DNA from: a bacterium
GTDB lineage: Bacteria > Spirochaetota > UBA4802 > UBA5550
Length of the DNA: 5,570 bases
Direction: 5' to 3'
NCBI GenBank assembly: GCA_024224995.1
Contig: JAAENB010000442.1
Coordinates: 1-5,570, forward strand
Shown piece after piece: positions 1 through 5,570 of this stretch. Position 1 is the stretch's first letter; every line of letters starts with the position of its first letter. The position numbers were made by a program, and so were the translations under genes. The notes under the pieces are model-generated. The model did not search any database, was not told where the DNA came from, and saw only the letters and a list, made by a program, of their open reading frames with translations.

Positions 1-34
1 TCAGTGTGTCTAAGATAGGGGTTTTTTCTACCAT
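1..34 (-). CDS. ugpE: Probable UgpE-type ABC transporter permease, N-terminal fragment cut by the window edge
   Basis: Reading leftward from an ATG at 34-32, the frame stays open to the window edge and gives MVEKTPILDTL. UgpE permeases commonly begin with a short cytoplasmic stretch of this kind (M-[IV]-E-[NKR]-x-P-x-L), as E. coli UgpE does. The position is also right: ugpE normally follows ugpA directly, and here it would start 78 nt after the ugpA stop. The product would be the second membrane subunit of the importer, pairing with UgpA. The ribosome binding site is weak, with only GGAT at a plausible distance upstream. Eleven codons cannot prove identity, so the call rests on the N-terminal pattern plus gene order. 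The rest of the gene lies outside the window. Confidence 0.55.
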   Translation of the reverse strand, partial: MVEKTPILDTL

Positions 35-70
35 ATATTAAGTATCCGTTTATAAGTTTCGTCGTTATAA

Positions 71-103
71 AGACTTCCGAAGTTTCGAAAACTTCGGAAG
101 TCT
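71..103. repeat. Palindromic hairpin element, copy 1 of the 31-nt family, between ugpA and ugpE
   Basis: Fifteen-base arms (71-85 and 89-103) are perfectly complementary around a CGA centre. The arms begin AGACTTCCGAAG and end CTTCGGAAGTCT. Each arm is itself nearly palindromic (ACTTC-C-GAAGT). It lies 9 nt past the ugpA stop codon and 36 nt before the proposed ugpE start. Neither strand has a T-run after the stem, so it is not a standard intrinsic terminator. It could act on mRNA stability or on relative expression of the two permease genes, but that is inference. It aligns base for base in architecture with 2989-3019 and 5153-5183. Confidence 0.85.
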
Positions 104-112
104 GGTCACTGA

Positions 113-1006
113 CTATACCGTGTATTGAACTTTCCTTTCCACATATTTGAACTGCAACAGCGTAATAAGAATAATCAGGCTCATCAGGACAATGGACTGG
201 GCCGCGGAAGACCCGAGGTTCAAACCGATAAAACCGTCCTGGTAAACTTTATACACTAAAATATTTGTGGCCCCCCCGGGGCCTCCCTGGGTAACGGTAT
301 GTATTATACCAAAAGTTTCAAAAAAAGAAAAAATGATATTCATGACCGTAACAAAAAAAAGTGTCGGGGACAGCAGGGGAAGAGTAATAGTCCAGAACCT
401 TCTGAAAGGGCCCGCGCCGTCCATAGCAGCCGCCTCCATAAGAGATGTAGGGATTGCCTGCATTCCGGCCACGAAAAATACAAAATTATAACTGATCTGT
501 TTCCAGGAACTGGCCATAATCACCATAATCAGTGCATCTGTTCCCCGAAGCACCGGATTCCAGTCAAGCCCGAACCATTTTTTAAAAGCAATAGCCACAA
601 CACCAAAAGAGGGGTGGAGCAGAAATAACCACAGTATACCGGAAATCGCAGGAGCTACAGCATATGGCCAGATCAGCATAGTGCGGACAAAGGGTTTGAA
701 TTTCAGTGCCCGGTTTGCCATGGCAGCAATAAAAAGTCCGAATGAAATGGCGGTTCCTGCTGCGGAAGCGCTGAATATCAGTGTAATGAAAACAGACTTG
801 AGGTAAAGAGGATCTTTGAAAAGGGCAATATAGTTGTCAAACCAGACAAAGCGGCTGTGCAGTCCAAAAGGGTCACTGATCATAAAAGACTGGGCAAGAC
901 CCTGCACGGCCGGCCAATAGAAAAAGGTCAAGGTAACCAGTACCTGGGGCAGTATAAGAAAGTAAGGCAGAGTCCTGGATGTGAAATAAGATTTCTTTTT
1001 AATCAT
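113..1006 (-). CDS. ugpA: Sugar/glycerol-3-phosphate ABC transporter permease, UgpA family
   Basis: This 297-aa inner-membrane protein is one of the two channel subunits of a binding-protein-dependent importer; the E. coli relative takes up sn-glycerol-3-phosphate and its diesters. It resembles E. coli UgpA along its whole length: the N-terminal R-x-LPY-[FL]-L-x-x-PQ start, WPYAVAPAISGILW near 113-126, WKQISYNF near 168-175, and the closing Q-F-x-YVE-x-KV. About six hydrophobic segments are visible (roughly 13-35, 72-97, 108-131, 157-181, 212-232, 268-285). The cytoplasmic EAA loop that docks on the ATPase is intact at 191-210 (EAAAMDGAGP, then I..LP). The ATG at 1006 matches the family's usual start although no strong ribosome binding site precedes it. 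Upstream lies a repeat array rather than ugpB, which usually precedes ugpA; downstream lies probable ugpE. The transporter type is secure. The substrate is less certain, since related systems carry other sugars. Confidence 0.93.
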   Translation of the reverse strand: MIKKKSYFTSRTLPYFLILPQVLVTLTFFYWPAVQGLAQSFMISDPFGLHSRFVWFDNYIALFKDPLYLKSVFITLIFSASAAGTAISFGLFIAAMANRALKFKPFVRTMLIWPYAVAPAISGILWLFLLHPSFGVVAIAFKKWFGLDWNPVLRGTDALIMVIMASSWKQISYNFVFFVAGMQAIPTSLMEAAAMDGAGPFRRFWTITLPLLSPTLFFVTVMNIIFSFFETFGIIHTVTQGGPGGATNILVYKVYQDGFIGLNLGSSAAQSIVLMSLIILITLLQFKYVERKVQYTV

Positions 1007-1018
1007 GGCTGTTATAAG

Positions 1019-1039
1019 CTTGAAACTTGAAACTCGAAC
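1019..1039 (-). repeat. Short degenerate heptamer run, inverted relative to the main array
   Basis: Two exact CTTGAAA units (1019-1032) are followed by a degenerate third, CTCGAAC (1033-1039). On the opposite strand the unit is TTTCAAG, a variant also present in the 1111-1250 array, so this run is an inverted outlier of that array. In a leftward transcript it could pair with array units (14 of 16 bases match against 1146-1161). It sits immediately upstream of the ugpA start codon, where the ribosome binding site would be expected. Confidence 0.6.
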
Positions 1040-1082
1040 CCCGATATTTGTAACTGATACGTAGTTTTTCGCTATAACGACT

Positions 1083-1247
<165 letters not shown>

Positions 1248-1250
<3 letters not shown>

Positions 1251-2372
1251 TGAATGTTGAAACAGATAAGCGCACTTTTCAAGCCTGGCACCTTTTACAT
1301 CTGCGACAACATAAGAAGGTCCGCCCCAAATTGAAGCTGAACCGAATGAACCGTTTTTGGCTATCGCATAAAATACAACGTTAAAAACAGGTCGTTTTTG
1401 CTGATCCACCAATCCCCGTTTCCGACTCTGATCGACAATTCGTTCAAGCACATCCAGGCATGCCTGCCGGGGGGATCGTCCTGCCCGCATACGCTCCACA
1501 ACAGCAAAAGAGCCGCAGGAGAGGATTACCGCTTCTCCCAGACCTACAGAACCAGCCGATCCAACGTCATTGTCAACATAAAGACCATCCCCTATCAGAG
1601 GTGAATCCCCAACCCTGCCCGGAATTTTGTAAGCAATTCCTGATGTACTGGTGCAGGCACCGAAATCACCGCTGGCATTTCTCGCCGAAATATGCAAAGT
1701 TCCTGTCATCCGAGATAAACGGGTACCAAAAAACGGACCAGCAGCTTGTTCGTGTTTTTTCTTACGGGTGGGCAGCCATTGATCCTGATCCGACAAGTTT
1801 TCCTTCCACTCAAGCCACATCTGGCGGGATTTTTCTGTTAGCAGGTTTTCTTCCCTGAAGCCGTGGGCTTTGGCAAATTGTAATGCCCCCTCTCCCACAA
1901 GCAGGCAATGATTTGTACGACGCATCACAAGCATAGCCACTTTGGAGGGAGACATAATGCCGCGGATTGCTGCAACCGCACCAGCATTGTGATGGGGGCC
2001 ATCCATCACAGCCGCGTCAAGTTCGACAACTCCATGCTCGTTAGGCAGACCGCCTAAACCAACCGAGCCGTCATCCGGATTCACTTCTGCCAGATTCGCA
2101 CCAGCCACTGCAGCATCTGCAGGAGCATGGCCAGTATTCATTTTTTCAAACACCAGTTTTACTGATTCCAGGTACCCGGTAGCAATTACCACAGCCCCTT
2201 TAGTCGTAACTGGTACTTGCTGATTACTGTCTTGTTTTGCAACAGCATCAGCACAGGATAAGGATGTACTTCCAACAGCCGCCGCAACAGTGGCAAGAAA
2301 CTGGCGTCTTGACAGAGTATTGTCCGAAGAGGAAAAACCGGGGTCTTTAATATTAAAACTTTTTGGGAACAC
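1248..2372 (-). CDS. Tat-exported glycosylasparaginase / isoaspartyl peptidase family hydrolase (Ntn hydrolase)
   Basis: This 374-aa precursor belongs to the glycosylasparaginase (asparaginase-2) family. Members cut themselves into two chains before a threonine that then becomes the nucleophile, and hydrolyse N4-GlcNAc-asparagine, isoaspartyl peptides or asparagine. The N-terminus carries SRRQFLA (21-27) and a hydrophobic stretch to about 38, a twin-arginine export signal; SLSC before residue 40 is at best a weak lipobox. Family blocks follow in order: SVGLGGLPNEHGVVELDAAV (103-122), GEGALQFAKAHGF (160-172), the cleavage site G224-T225 with T225 as likely nucleophile, TSTSG (241-245), then GRVGDSP (252-258) whose R253 and D256 match the substrate-binding pair. 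The C-terminus RLEKCAYLF is the normal family end, so it appears full length. The GTG start is supported by AAGGAG six bases upstream. The W-P-F motif of classical enzymes is ATGYL here (64-68), as in a divergent bacterial subgroup, so the substrate is uncertain. It is collinear with ugpA but separated from it by 241 nt of repeats. Confidence 0.9.
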
Positions 2373-2378
2373 TGCTCT

Positions 2379-2384
2379 CTCCTT
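2379..2384 (-). promoter_or_regulatory. Ribosome binding site deciding the GTG start of the hydrolase
   Basis: On the minus strand AAGGAG lies 6 nt upstream of GTG at 2372-2370. No ATG in the frame has comparable support, so this site fixes the non-ATG start and places the twin-arginine motif about 20 residues in. Confidence 0.85.
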
Positions 2385-2520
2385 TTTTCAACCTGTGTGA
2401 CTCATGTAAAAATAAATATCAAACCAACCGAAGATGTTAATGCAAAAAGTCTGCCAAACCTGGTGAAGCGTTAAAAATCAGGAAGTTACAGGTATGAATG
2501 GATATGGGAGTAAGAGTGAA

Positions 2521-2832
2521 GTGTTTCATTCTGGCGCGCCTGAACCAGTTTTGTGGGATAATCTGTATAAAATAAAAGAAATAATTCAAATGCACTGATT
2601 TGGAGCACGGTGTGCCGGAATGAAGCATCCCGGTTTCAGAAGGTATGCCAAAATGAAACAGCGGAATTTGTATCCTGCTCCCATTTACAACTGCTCCATC
2701 TTGACACACTTCATGAGACCCCATATGCACCGTTTCAGTGCATATGCATCAAAACGAAACAGATGGCATATTTTCTATTTTTATCAATAAGTTATCCTAC
2801 AAAATAAATTTCAGTGCGCCAAAATGAAACAC
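2521..2832. mobile_element. MITE-like element of about 312 bp with imperfect terminal inverted repeats
   Basis: The left end (2521-2544, beginning GTGTTTCATTCTGGCGC) is matched in inverted orientation by the right end (2810-2832, ending GCCAAAATGAAACAC), with two substitutions and a short gap. A second block continues the symmetry inside: TTTTGTGGGATAA at 2549-2561 pairs with TTATCCTACAAAA at 2792-2804 with a single G-T wobble. There is no transposase and no flanking target duplication, so it would be a decayed non-autonomous element or a composite. Inside are further copies of the end motif (2646-2660) and a separate perfect palindrome (2722-2746). Confidence 0.5.
2722..2746. repeat. Perfect 9-bp inverted repeat with 7-nt spacer
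   Basis: CATATGCAC (2722-2730) and GTGCATATG (2738-2746) are exact inverted copies around CGTTTCA. The dyad could be a hairpin or a binding site for a dimeric regulator. It sits inside the 312-bp element, so it may simply be part of that element's structure. No nearby gene start argues for an operator role. Confidence 0.55.
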
Positions 2833-2954
2833 ATTATATCTTCCCCACAACATTCATTACCCATAACATACTGATTTTTATATTATCAATATGCATGGCA
2901 AGTTTTTTGCATCTGTAAAACAAGAGTCAGAAACTGAAAAAGGCAGTTCAGATA

Positions 2955-3060
2955 TAAGTACCAGAGCAAAAGTTTTTCGGTATTCGAAAACCCTAAGGGT
3001 TTTGAAAACCCTTAGGGTTTATGTGAAACTTATACCGGAAAATCTATGCTCAGGTACTTA
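2955..3060. repeat. 106-bp nested inverted repeat with a perfect 16-bp core
   Basis: Three concentric layers pair. The outer one is TAAGTACCAGAGCA (2955-2968) with TGCTCAGGTACTTA (3047-3060), 13 of 14 bases. The middle one, 2972-2983 with 3032-3043, has 12 pairs including two G-T wobbles around CGGTAT/ATACCG. The core is perfect, 2988-3003 with 3005-3020. The layers are joined by unequal unpaired segments, so this is an elongated interrupted stem. No T-run follows and no gene is inside. The core is copy 2 of the 31-nt palindrome family, so the outer layers may be an older element or part of a longer version of the family. Confidence 0.65.
2988..3020. repeat. Palindromic hairpin element, copy 2 of the 31-nt family
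   Basis: Sixteen-base arms with no mismatch flank a single central G at 3004. The aligned 31-nt portion is 2989-3019. Each arm is itself a palindrome (AACCCT-A-AGGGTT), so the element contains a two-fold nested symmetry. It shares the GTTT-[TC]-G-[AG]-AAAC centre and exact length with copies at 72-102 and 5153-5183, while its outer stem sequence differs. Confidence 0.85.
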
Positions 3061-3072
3061 CAGACTTCCATA

Positions 3073-3230
3073 TAATTAATTGGCATCCTTCATTTTTCGG
3101 TTGACAATTCGAAGGAGTGCCGAAATGAAATTTTGGCACTGAATCCGGCGGCTCTGCCAAAATTTCATTTCGGCACTCCTTCGAAAGTGTCAACTACTTT
3201 TGAGGCAAAATGAAGGATGCCTAATTAATT
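3073..3230. repeat. 9-bp direct repeats flanking the MITE-like element (probable target-site duplication)
   Basis: TAATTAATT occurs at 3073-3081 and again at 3222-3230, each copy touching the outermost base of the terminal inverted repeats at 3082 and 3221 with no gap. That is the arrangement expected of a target duplication made on insertion. The sequence is AT-rich and nearly self-complementary, so with a one-base shift it could instead be read as an extension of the inverted repeat. Confidence 0.6.
3082..3221. mobile_element. 140-bp MITE-like element with perfect 15-bp ends and nested palindrome
   Basis: The ends GGCATCCTTCATTTT (3082-3096) and AAAATGAAGGATGCC (3207-3221) are exact inverted copies. 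Further in, GTTGACA (3100-3106) pairs with TGTCAAC (3188-3194). A 31-bp perfect inverted pair then follows, 3108-3138 with 3155-3185, around a 16-nt apex. The left inner arm is also a hairpin by itself, GTGCCGAAAT / ATTTTGGCAC at 3117-3139. No protein is encoded, so movement would need a transposase in trans. Its right end lies 73 nt upstream of the ketosynthase start codon, so it occupies the expected promoter or leader region of the PKS genes. Confidence 0.8.
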
Positions 3231-3277
3231 ACACAAGTTCAAGTGCAGATGTAAGCCTGAAAGCCGGGAAAAGCCGG

Positions 3278-3283
3278 AAGGAG
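3278..3283 (+). promoter_or_regulatory. Ribosome binding site for the ketosynthase gene
   Basis: AAGGAG lies 11 nt before the ATG at 3295, slightly longer than ideal. It is the only purine-rich site near the start. The chosen ATG places a short 13-residue lead before the first KS motif, normal for PKS proteins. Confidence 0.7.
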
Positions 3284-3294
3284 AGACGCAGCAA

Positions 3295-5160
3295 ATGAAA
3301 GATCAGCCTGACAATTATAAAAATAACACCGACGGAATAGCAATTATCGGCATGGCAGGGAGGTTTCCCGGAGCCGGTTCTGTAAGCGAACTATGGAAAA
3401 ATTTGTGCAAAGGCAGGGAAAGCATATCCTTTTTCAGCCATGAGGAACTGCGCAACGCGGGTATCAGTGAAAAAGAACTACAGGATCCTGACTATGTCAG
3501 AGCATCGCCTGTTTTAAAAGATATTGATTTTTTTGATGCCTCTTTTTTCAAATATTCGCCCAAAGAAGCCAGGGCACTTGATCCGCAACACAGATTGCTT
3601 CTGGAATGTGCATGGGAAGCTTTTGAGGATGCAGGTTATGCCTTGGATACCTGTTCCCGTGAAATTGGAGTCTTTGCAGGATCCGGGGGTTCCATATCCA
3701 GTTACCTGCTGTCATATCTGGAGCAAAATCCTGATGCCCGGGGGAAGACCGGCAGTTATCAACACCTGGGAAATGACAAGGATTTTCTGCCTGCAAGAAT
3801 TTCCTACAAGCTGAATCTCAGGGGACCCAGCATTGCTGTCCAGACCGCATGTTCCACTTCCCTGGTGGCAGTTCATCTGGCGTGTCAGAGCATTCTGAAC
3901 GGGGAATGTGACATGGCGCTGGCAGGTGCGGTGAGTGTCCGGATTCCGCAATTGTCAGGATATATGTGGGAAAAAGGGAATGTGTTTTCCAGAGATGGCC
4001 ACTGCAGGGCATTTGATGCGGATGCCCAAGGCATTGTTTTCGGAAGCGGACTGGGAATTGTCCTGCTGAAACCCCTGGAAGATGCGCTCAGGCACAGGGA
4101 CAATATCTATGCTGTGATCAGGGGAACCGCTGTCAATAATGACGGAGGGGAAAAAACCAGCTTCACTGCCACAGGTCTGAAAGGTCAGTTGGTTTGCATG
4201 AGCGAGGCATTTGAGGTGGCAGAGATTCGTCCGGAACATGTCACTTACATTGAGGCTCACGGAACCGGGACAATGATGGGTGATCCCGTAGAACTGGCGG
4301 CGCTGACCCGTTGTTTCCGGGCAAGTACGGATAAAAAAGAGTTCTGTGCATTGGGATCTGTCAAAAACAACGTGGGCCATCTTGATGTCAGTGCGGGAAT
4401 GGTTAGTCTGATCAAGGCAGCGCTGGCAATAAAACACGGGATAATCCCCCCATGTATCAATTTCAGAAACCCCAATCCGAAAATAGATTTTCAGAACAGC
4501 CCGTTCTATATCAATACCACTTTAGAAAAATGGCAACCGTCCGATATGCTGCGAAATGCCGGGATTAACTGCCTGGGCATGGGCGGCACCAATGCTTTTG
4601 CCGTATTATCCCATACACCGATGTCTGAAGTCTTGCAAAAGAAGCAGGCATATAAACCCTGTTACCTGATTACCTTCTCTGCCAAAAATGAATGGTCCCT
4701 GAAACAAAAGCTCGGAGATATGGAAAAATGGCTGGATAAAAACAGCTTTGCCCATATTGAAGATATCAGTTTTACCGTGAACATCGGGAGAAATCACTTT
4801 GAAAAACGATGCGCGTTCATTGTGGCATCCCTTTCGGAATTGATTGAAACAATTCAGGATGTAAGGAAAAATAAAAAACCCGCAAATTATCTGGTCGATA
4901 CAGTAAAAAAAATACAGGACACTGATTTTACTTTTTCCGCGGAAACCCGGGAAAAGCTCATGGAATCAATAAAAGATTTCACGAATATTCCAGCTCAGCA
5001 GTACAGGGAAAAACTGTTACGCATAGGTGAGCTATACACAAATGGATATGAGATCGACTGGGAGAAGCTCCATAAAGGAGAAACAGGAAGGCGGATTTCC
5101 CTTCCTTCGTATCCGTTTGCAAGACAGAGGTATTGGATATCGGAAAACGCGAGACCTTGA
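3295..5160 (+). CDS. Stand-alone polyketide synthase ketosynthase (KS + post-KS linker, no acyltransferase)
   Basis: This 621-aa protein is a type I PKS ketosynthase, which carries out decarboxylative Claisen condensation on carrier-protein-bound chains in the cytoplasm. The KS domain spans roughly 14-440: GIAIIGMAGRFPGA at the start, DPQHRLLLE near 95, nucleophile C186 in TACSTS, H322 in EAHGTGT, H362 in KNNVGHLD. The triad is complete, so it is not a KSQ loading domain. The usual GFGGTNAH loop is altered to GMGGTNAF (428-435). Residues about 457-530 match the linker that normally precedes an acyltransferase. No AT follows; the chain goes straight to GYEIDW and LPSYPFARQRYWI (603-615), the end-of-linker motif typical of AT-less trans-AT modules. 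The protein stops six residues later, in a palindromic repeat. There is no carrier protein, reductase or thioesterase, so it must work with partners, presumably the adjacent second PKS and a discrete AT. It could be a natural split module or one truncated by the repeat. Confidence 0.93.
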   Translation: MKDQPDNYKNNTDGIAIIGMAGRFPGAGSVSELWKNLCKGRESISFFSHEELRNAGISEKELQDPDYVRASPVLKDIDFFDASFFKYSPKEARALDPQHRLLLECAWEAFEDAGYALDTCSREIGVFAGSGGSISSYLLSYLEQNPDARGKTGSYQHLGNDKDFLPARISYKLNLRGPSIAVQTACSTSLVAVHLACQSILNGECDMALAGAVSVRIPQLSGYMWEKGNVFSRDGHCRAFDADAQGIVFGSGLGIVLLKPLEDALRHRDNIYAVIRGTAVNNDGGEKTSFTATGLKGQLVCMSEAFEVAEIRPEHVTYIEAHGTGTMMGDPVELAALTRCFRASTDKKEFCALGSVKNNVGHLDVSAGMVSLIKAALAIKHGIIPPCINFRNPNPKIDFQNSPFYINTTLEKWQPSDMLRNAGINCLGMGGTNAFAVLSHTPMSEVLQKKQAYKPCYLITFSAKNEWSLKQKLGDMEKWLDKNSFAHIEDISFTVNIGRNHFEKRCAFIVASLSELIETIQDVRKNKKPANYLVDTVKKIQDTDFTFSAETREKLMESIKDFTNIPAQQYREKLLRIGELYTNGYEIDWEKLHKGETGRRISLPSYPFARQRYWISENARP

Positions 5161-5183
5161 TGGTTTTGGAAACCTTCAAGGTC
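5153..5183. repeat. Palindromic hairpin element, copy 3 of the 31-nt family, containing the KS stop codon
   Basis: The arms GACCTTGATGGTTTT (5153-5167) and GAAACCTTCAAGGTC (5169-5183) pair except for one T-T mismatch and one G-T wobble. The TGA stop of the ketosynthase gene is at 5158-5160, inside the left arm. Only TTT then GCAG follows the stem, so it is a poor terminator. Length and centre match the copies at 72-102 and 2989-3019. Confidence 0.8.
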
Positions 5184-5277
5184 TTTGCAGTTATTTTGTC
5201 CATGCTCTTTATTTTATTTATTTTGTTCCTTCAACCTTCAACTGATGCTCCAAGAGCATTATGTTCAACAAACCGTC

Positions 5278-5282
5278 AAGGA
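5278..5282 (+). promoter_or_regulatory. Ribosome binding site for the second PKS gene
   Basis: AAGGA lies 7 nt upstream of the ATG at 5290, good spacing. It supports independent translation of the second PKS protein rather than translation coupled to the first. Confidence 0.7.
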
Positions 5283-5289
5283 TTGAAAA

Positions 5290-5570
5290 ATGGAAAAAAA
5301 TTACAAAAAAACCGAGTCGGCTCCGAGCGAAACAGCAGGCAGGCGTGAATCGCCCGGGGATTCAGCAACAGAAACGATAGCTGTTATTGGAATGGCCTGC
5401 AGGTTTCCCGGGGGAGCAGACACGCCTGAAAAATTCTGGCAGATGCTGTGCGATAAAAAAGATGCTGTAGTACCCATACCCAAAGAACGCTGGGAGGCAG
5501 ATGCTTTTTACGACCCTGATCCTGAAGCTGAAGGAAAAATGTATACCCGTGAAGCCGGATTTCTGGAAGA
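5290..5570 (+). CDS. Type I polyketide synthase, N-terminal KS fragment cut by the window edge
   Basis: From the ATG at 5290 the frame is open to the end of the window, giving 93 codons. After a polar lead of about 28 residues comes TIAVIGMACRFPGGADTPEKFW, the standard KS opening. WEADAFYDPDPEAEGKMYTREAGFL follows, a signature of modular PKS ketosynthases that precedes the FDP.FFGISPREA block. The catalytic residues lie beyond the window. It starts 129 nt after the first KS gene, in the same orientation and the same reading frame, so the two are probably co-transcribed. Its KS resembles the type usual in modules of multidomain PKSs and differs clearly from the upstream KS in the same stretch. 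Further domains (AT, reductases, carrier protein) cannot be judged here. PKS identity is secure; the product is unknown. Confidence 0.9.
   Translation, partial: MEKNYKKTESAPSETAGRRESPGDSATETIAVIGMACRFPGGADTPEKFWQMLCDKKDAVVPIPKERWEADAFYDPDPEAEGKMYTREAGFLE

Larger units (their letters stand above)
2373..3294. other. Repeat-rich divergent intergenic region without a convincing gene
   Basis: About 920 nt separate the leftward hydrolase from the rightward ketosynthase. Short open frames occur on both strands, but they lack ribosome binding sites and family-like sequence, and they cross inverted repeats. The region instead holds several palindromic elements listed separately (2521-2832, 2722-2746, 2955-3060, 3082-3221). 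Promoters for both flanking genes must lie here or within the elements. The only hint for the hydrolase is a poor TTGCAT / TTGATA pair near 2422-2450 on the minus strand, too weak to call. From 2385 to 2520 and from 2833 to 2954 I see no clear structure. Confidence 0.7.

Noticed and set aside
2437..2807. Short open frames on both strands in the intergenic region (2437-2730 minus, 2610-2807 plus)
   Set aside because: They overlap each other, cross the inverted repeats of the 312-bp element, lack ribosome binding sites and show no recognisable domain.
2891..3079. 62-codon rightward open frame
   Set aside because: About half of it is translated palindrome (its KTLRVLKTLRV reflects the repeat), and it has no ribosome binding site.
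3101..3129. Perfect TTGACA at 3101-3106 as a -35 promoter box for the PKS genes
   Set aside because: It is part of the paired GTTGACA/TGTCAAC arms of the 140-bp element, and the hexamer 17 nt downstream (AATGAA) is a poor -10 box.
3295..5160. KSQ-type loading ketosynthase
   Set aside because: The active-site residue is cysteine (TACSTS, C186), not glutamine, and both catalytic histidines are present.
5158..5183. Selenocysteine recoding of the TGA at the end of the KS gene, since a hairpin overlaps it
   Set aside because: The hairpin is a repeat family found at two other sites without a TGA context, the TGA lies within the stem rather than before it, and the extension is not protein-like and meets a second TGA.
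5133..5348. Open frame with a hydrophobic stretch across the gap between the two PKS genes
   Set aside because: It starts inside the KS gene and ends inside the next PKS gene in a different frame; the hydrophobic run comes from a T-rich spacer and no start signal supports it.

Overview
The window looks like accessory or intergenic-rich DNA from a Gram-negative bacterium of moderate GC. It encodes a UgpA/UgpE-type ABC importer, a Tat-exported glycosylasparaginase-family hydrolase and type I polyketide synthase (PKS) ketosynthases. It also carries several kinds of palindromic and heptameric repeat. That mixture suggests a Desulfobacterota-like or other large-genome environmental lineage, but this is an inference from style and no taxonomic marker is present.

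Layout, left half (minus strand, reading from high to low coordinates): a complete glycosylasparaginase/isoaspartyl peptidase gene (2372-1248) with a GTG start, a good ribosome binding site and a twin-arginine signal. Next comes a gap filled mostly by a perfect 20-copy array of a 7-bp repeat (1111-1250), whose last unit contains the hydrolase stop codon. Then ugpA (1006-113), and after a 78-nt gap holding a 33-nt palindrome, the first 11 codons of a probable ugpE (34-1). The hydrolase and the transporter are collinear, but no ugpB lies between them.

Middle (2373-3294): about 920 nt without a convincing gene, between two divergently transcribed units. It is packed with inverted repeats: a ~312-bp element with imperfect terminal inverted repeats (2521-2832), a 106-bp nested palindrome (2955-3060), and a 140-bp MITE-like element (3082-3221) with perfect 15-bp ends and a 9-bp direct repeat (TAATTAATT) directly abutting both ends. 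A short motif of the form GCCRRAATGAA recurs through the region on both strands.

Right half (plus strand): a 621-aa ketosynthase protein (3295-5160) with an intact Cys-His-His triad, no acyltransferase and the post-KS linker typical of AT-less (trans-AT style) modules. After 129 nt, in the same reading frame, comes the N-terminus of a second PKS protein that also begins with a KS domain and runs off the window (5290-5570). These two genes presumably form the start of a polyketide assembly line transcribed rightward.

The most notable signal not explained by genes is a family of three 31-nt palindromes (72-102, 2989-3019, 5153-5183). They share length and architecture but differ in stem sequence, with paired changes at eight stem positions. 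One lies between ugpA and ugpE, one lies upstream of the PKS genes, and one contains the stop codon of the first KS gene. I saw no defence system, CRISPR array, tRNA or rRNA.
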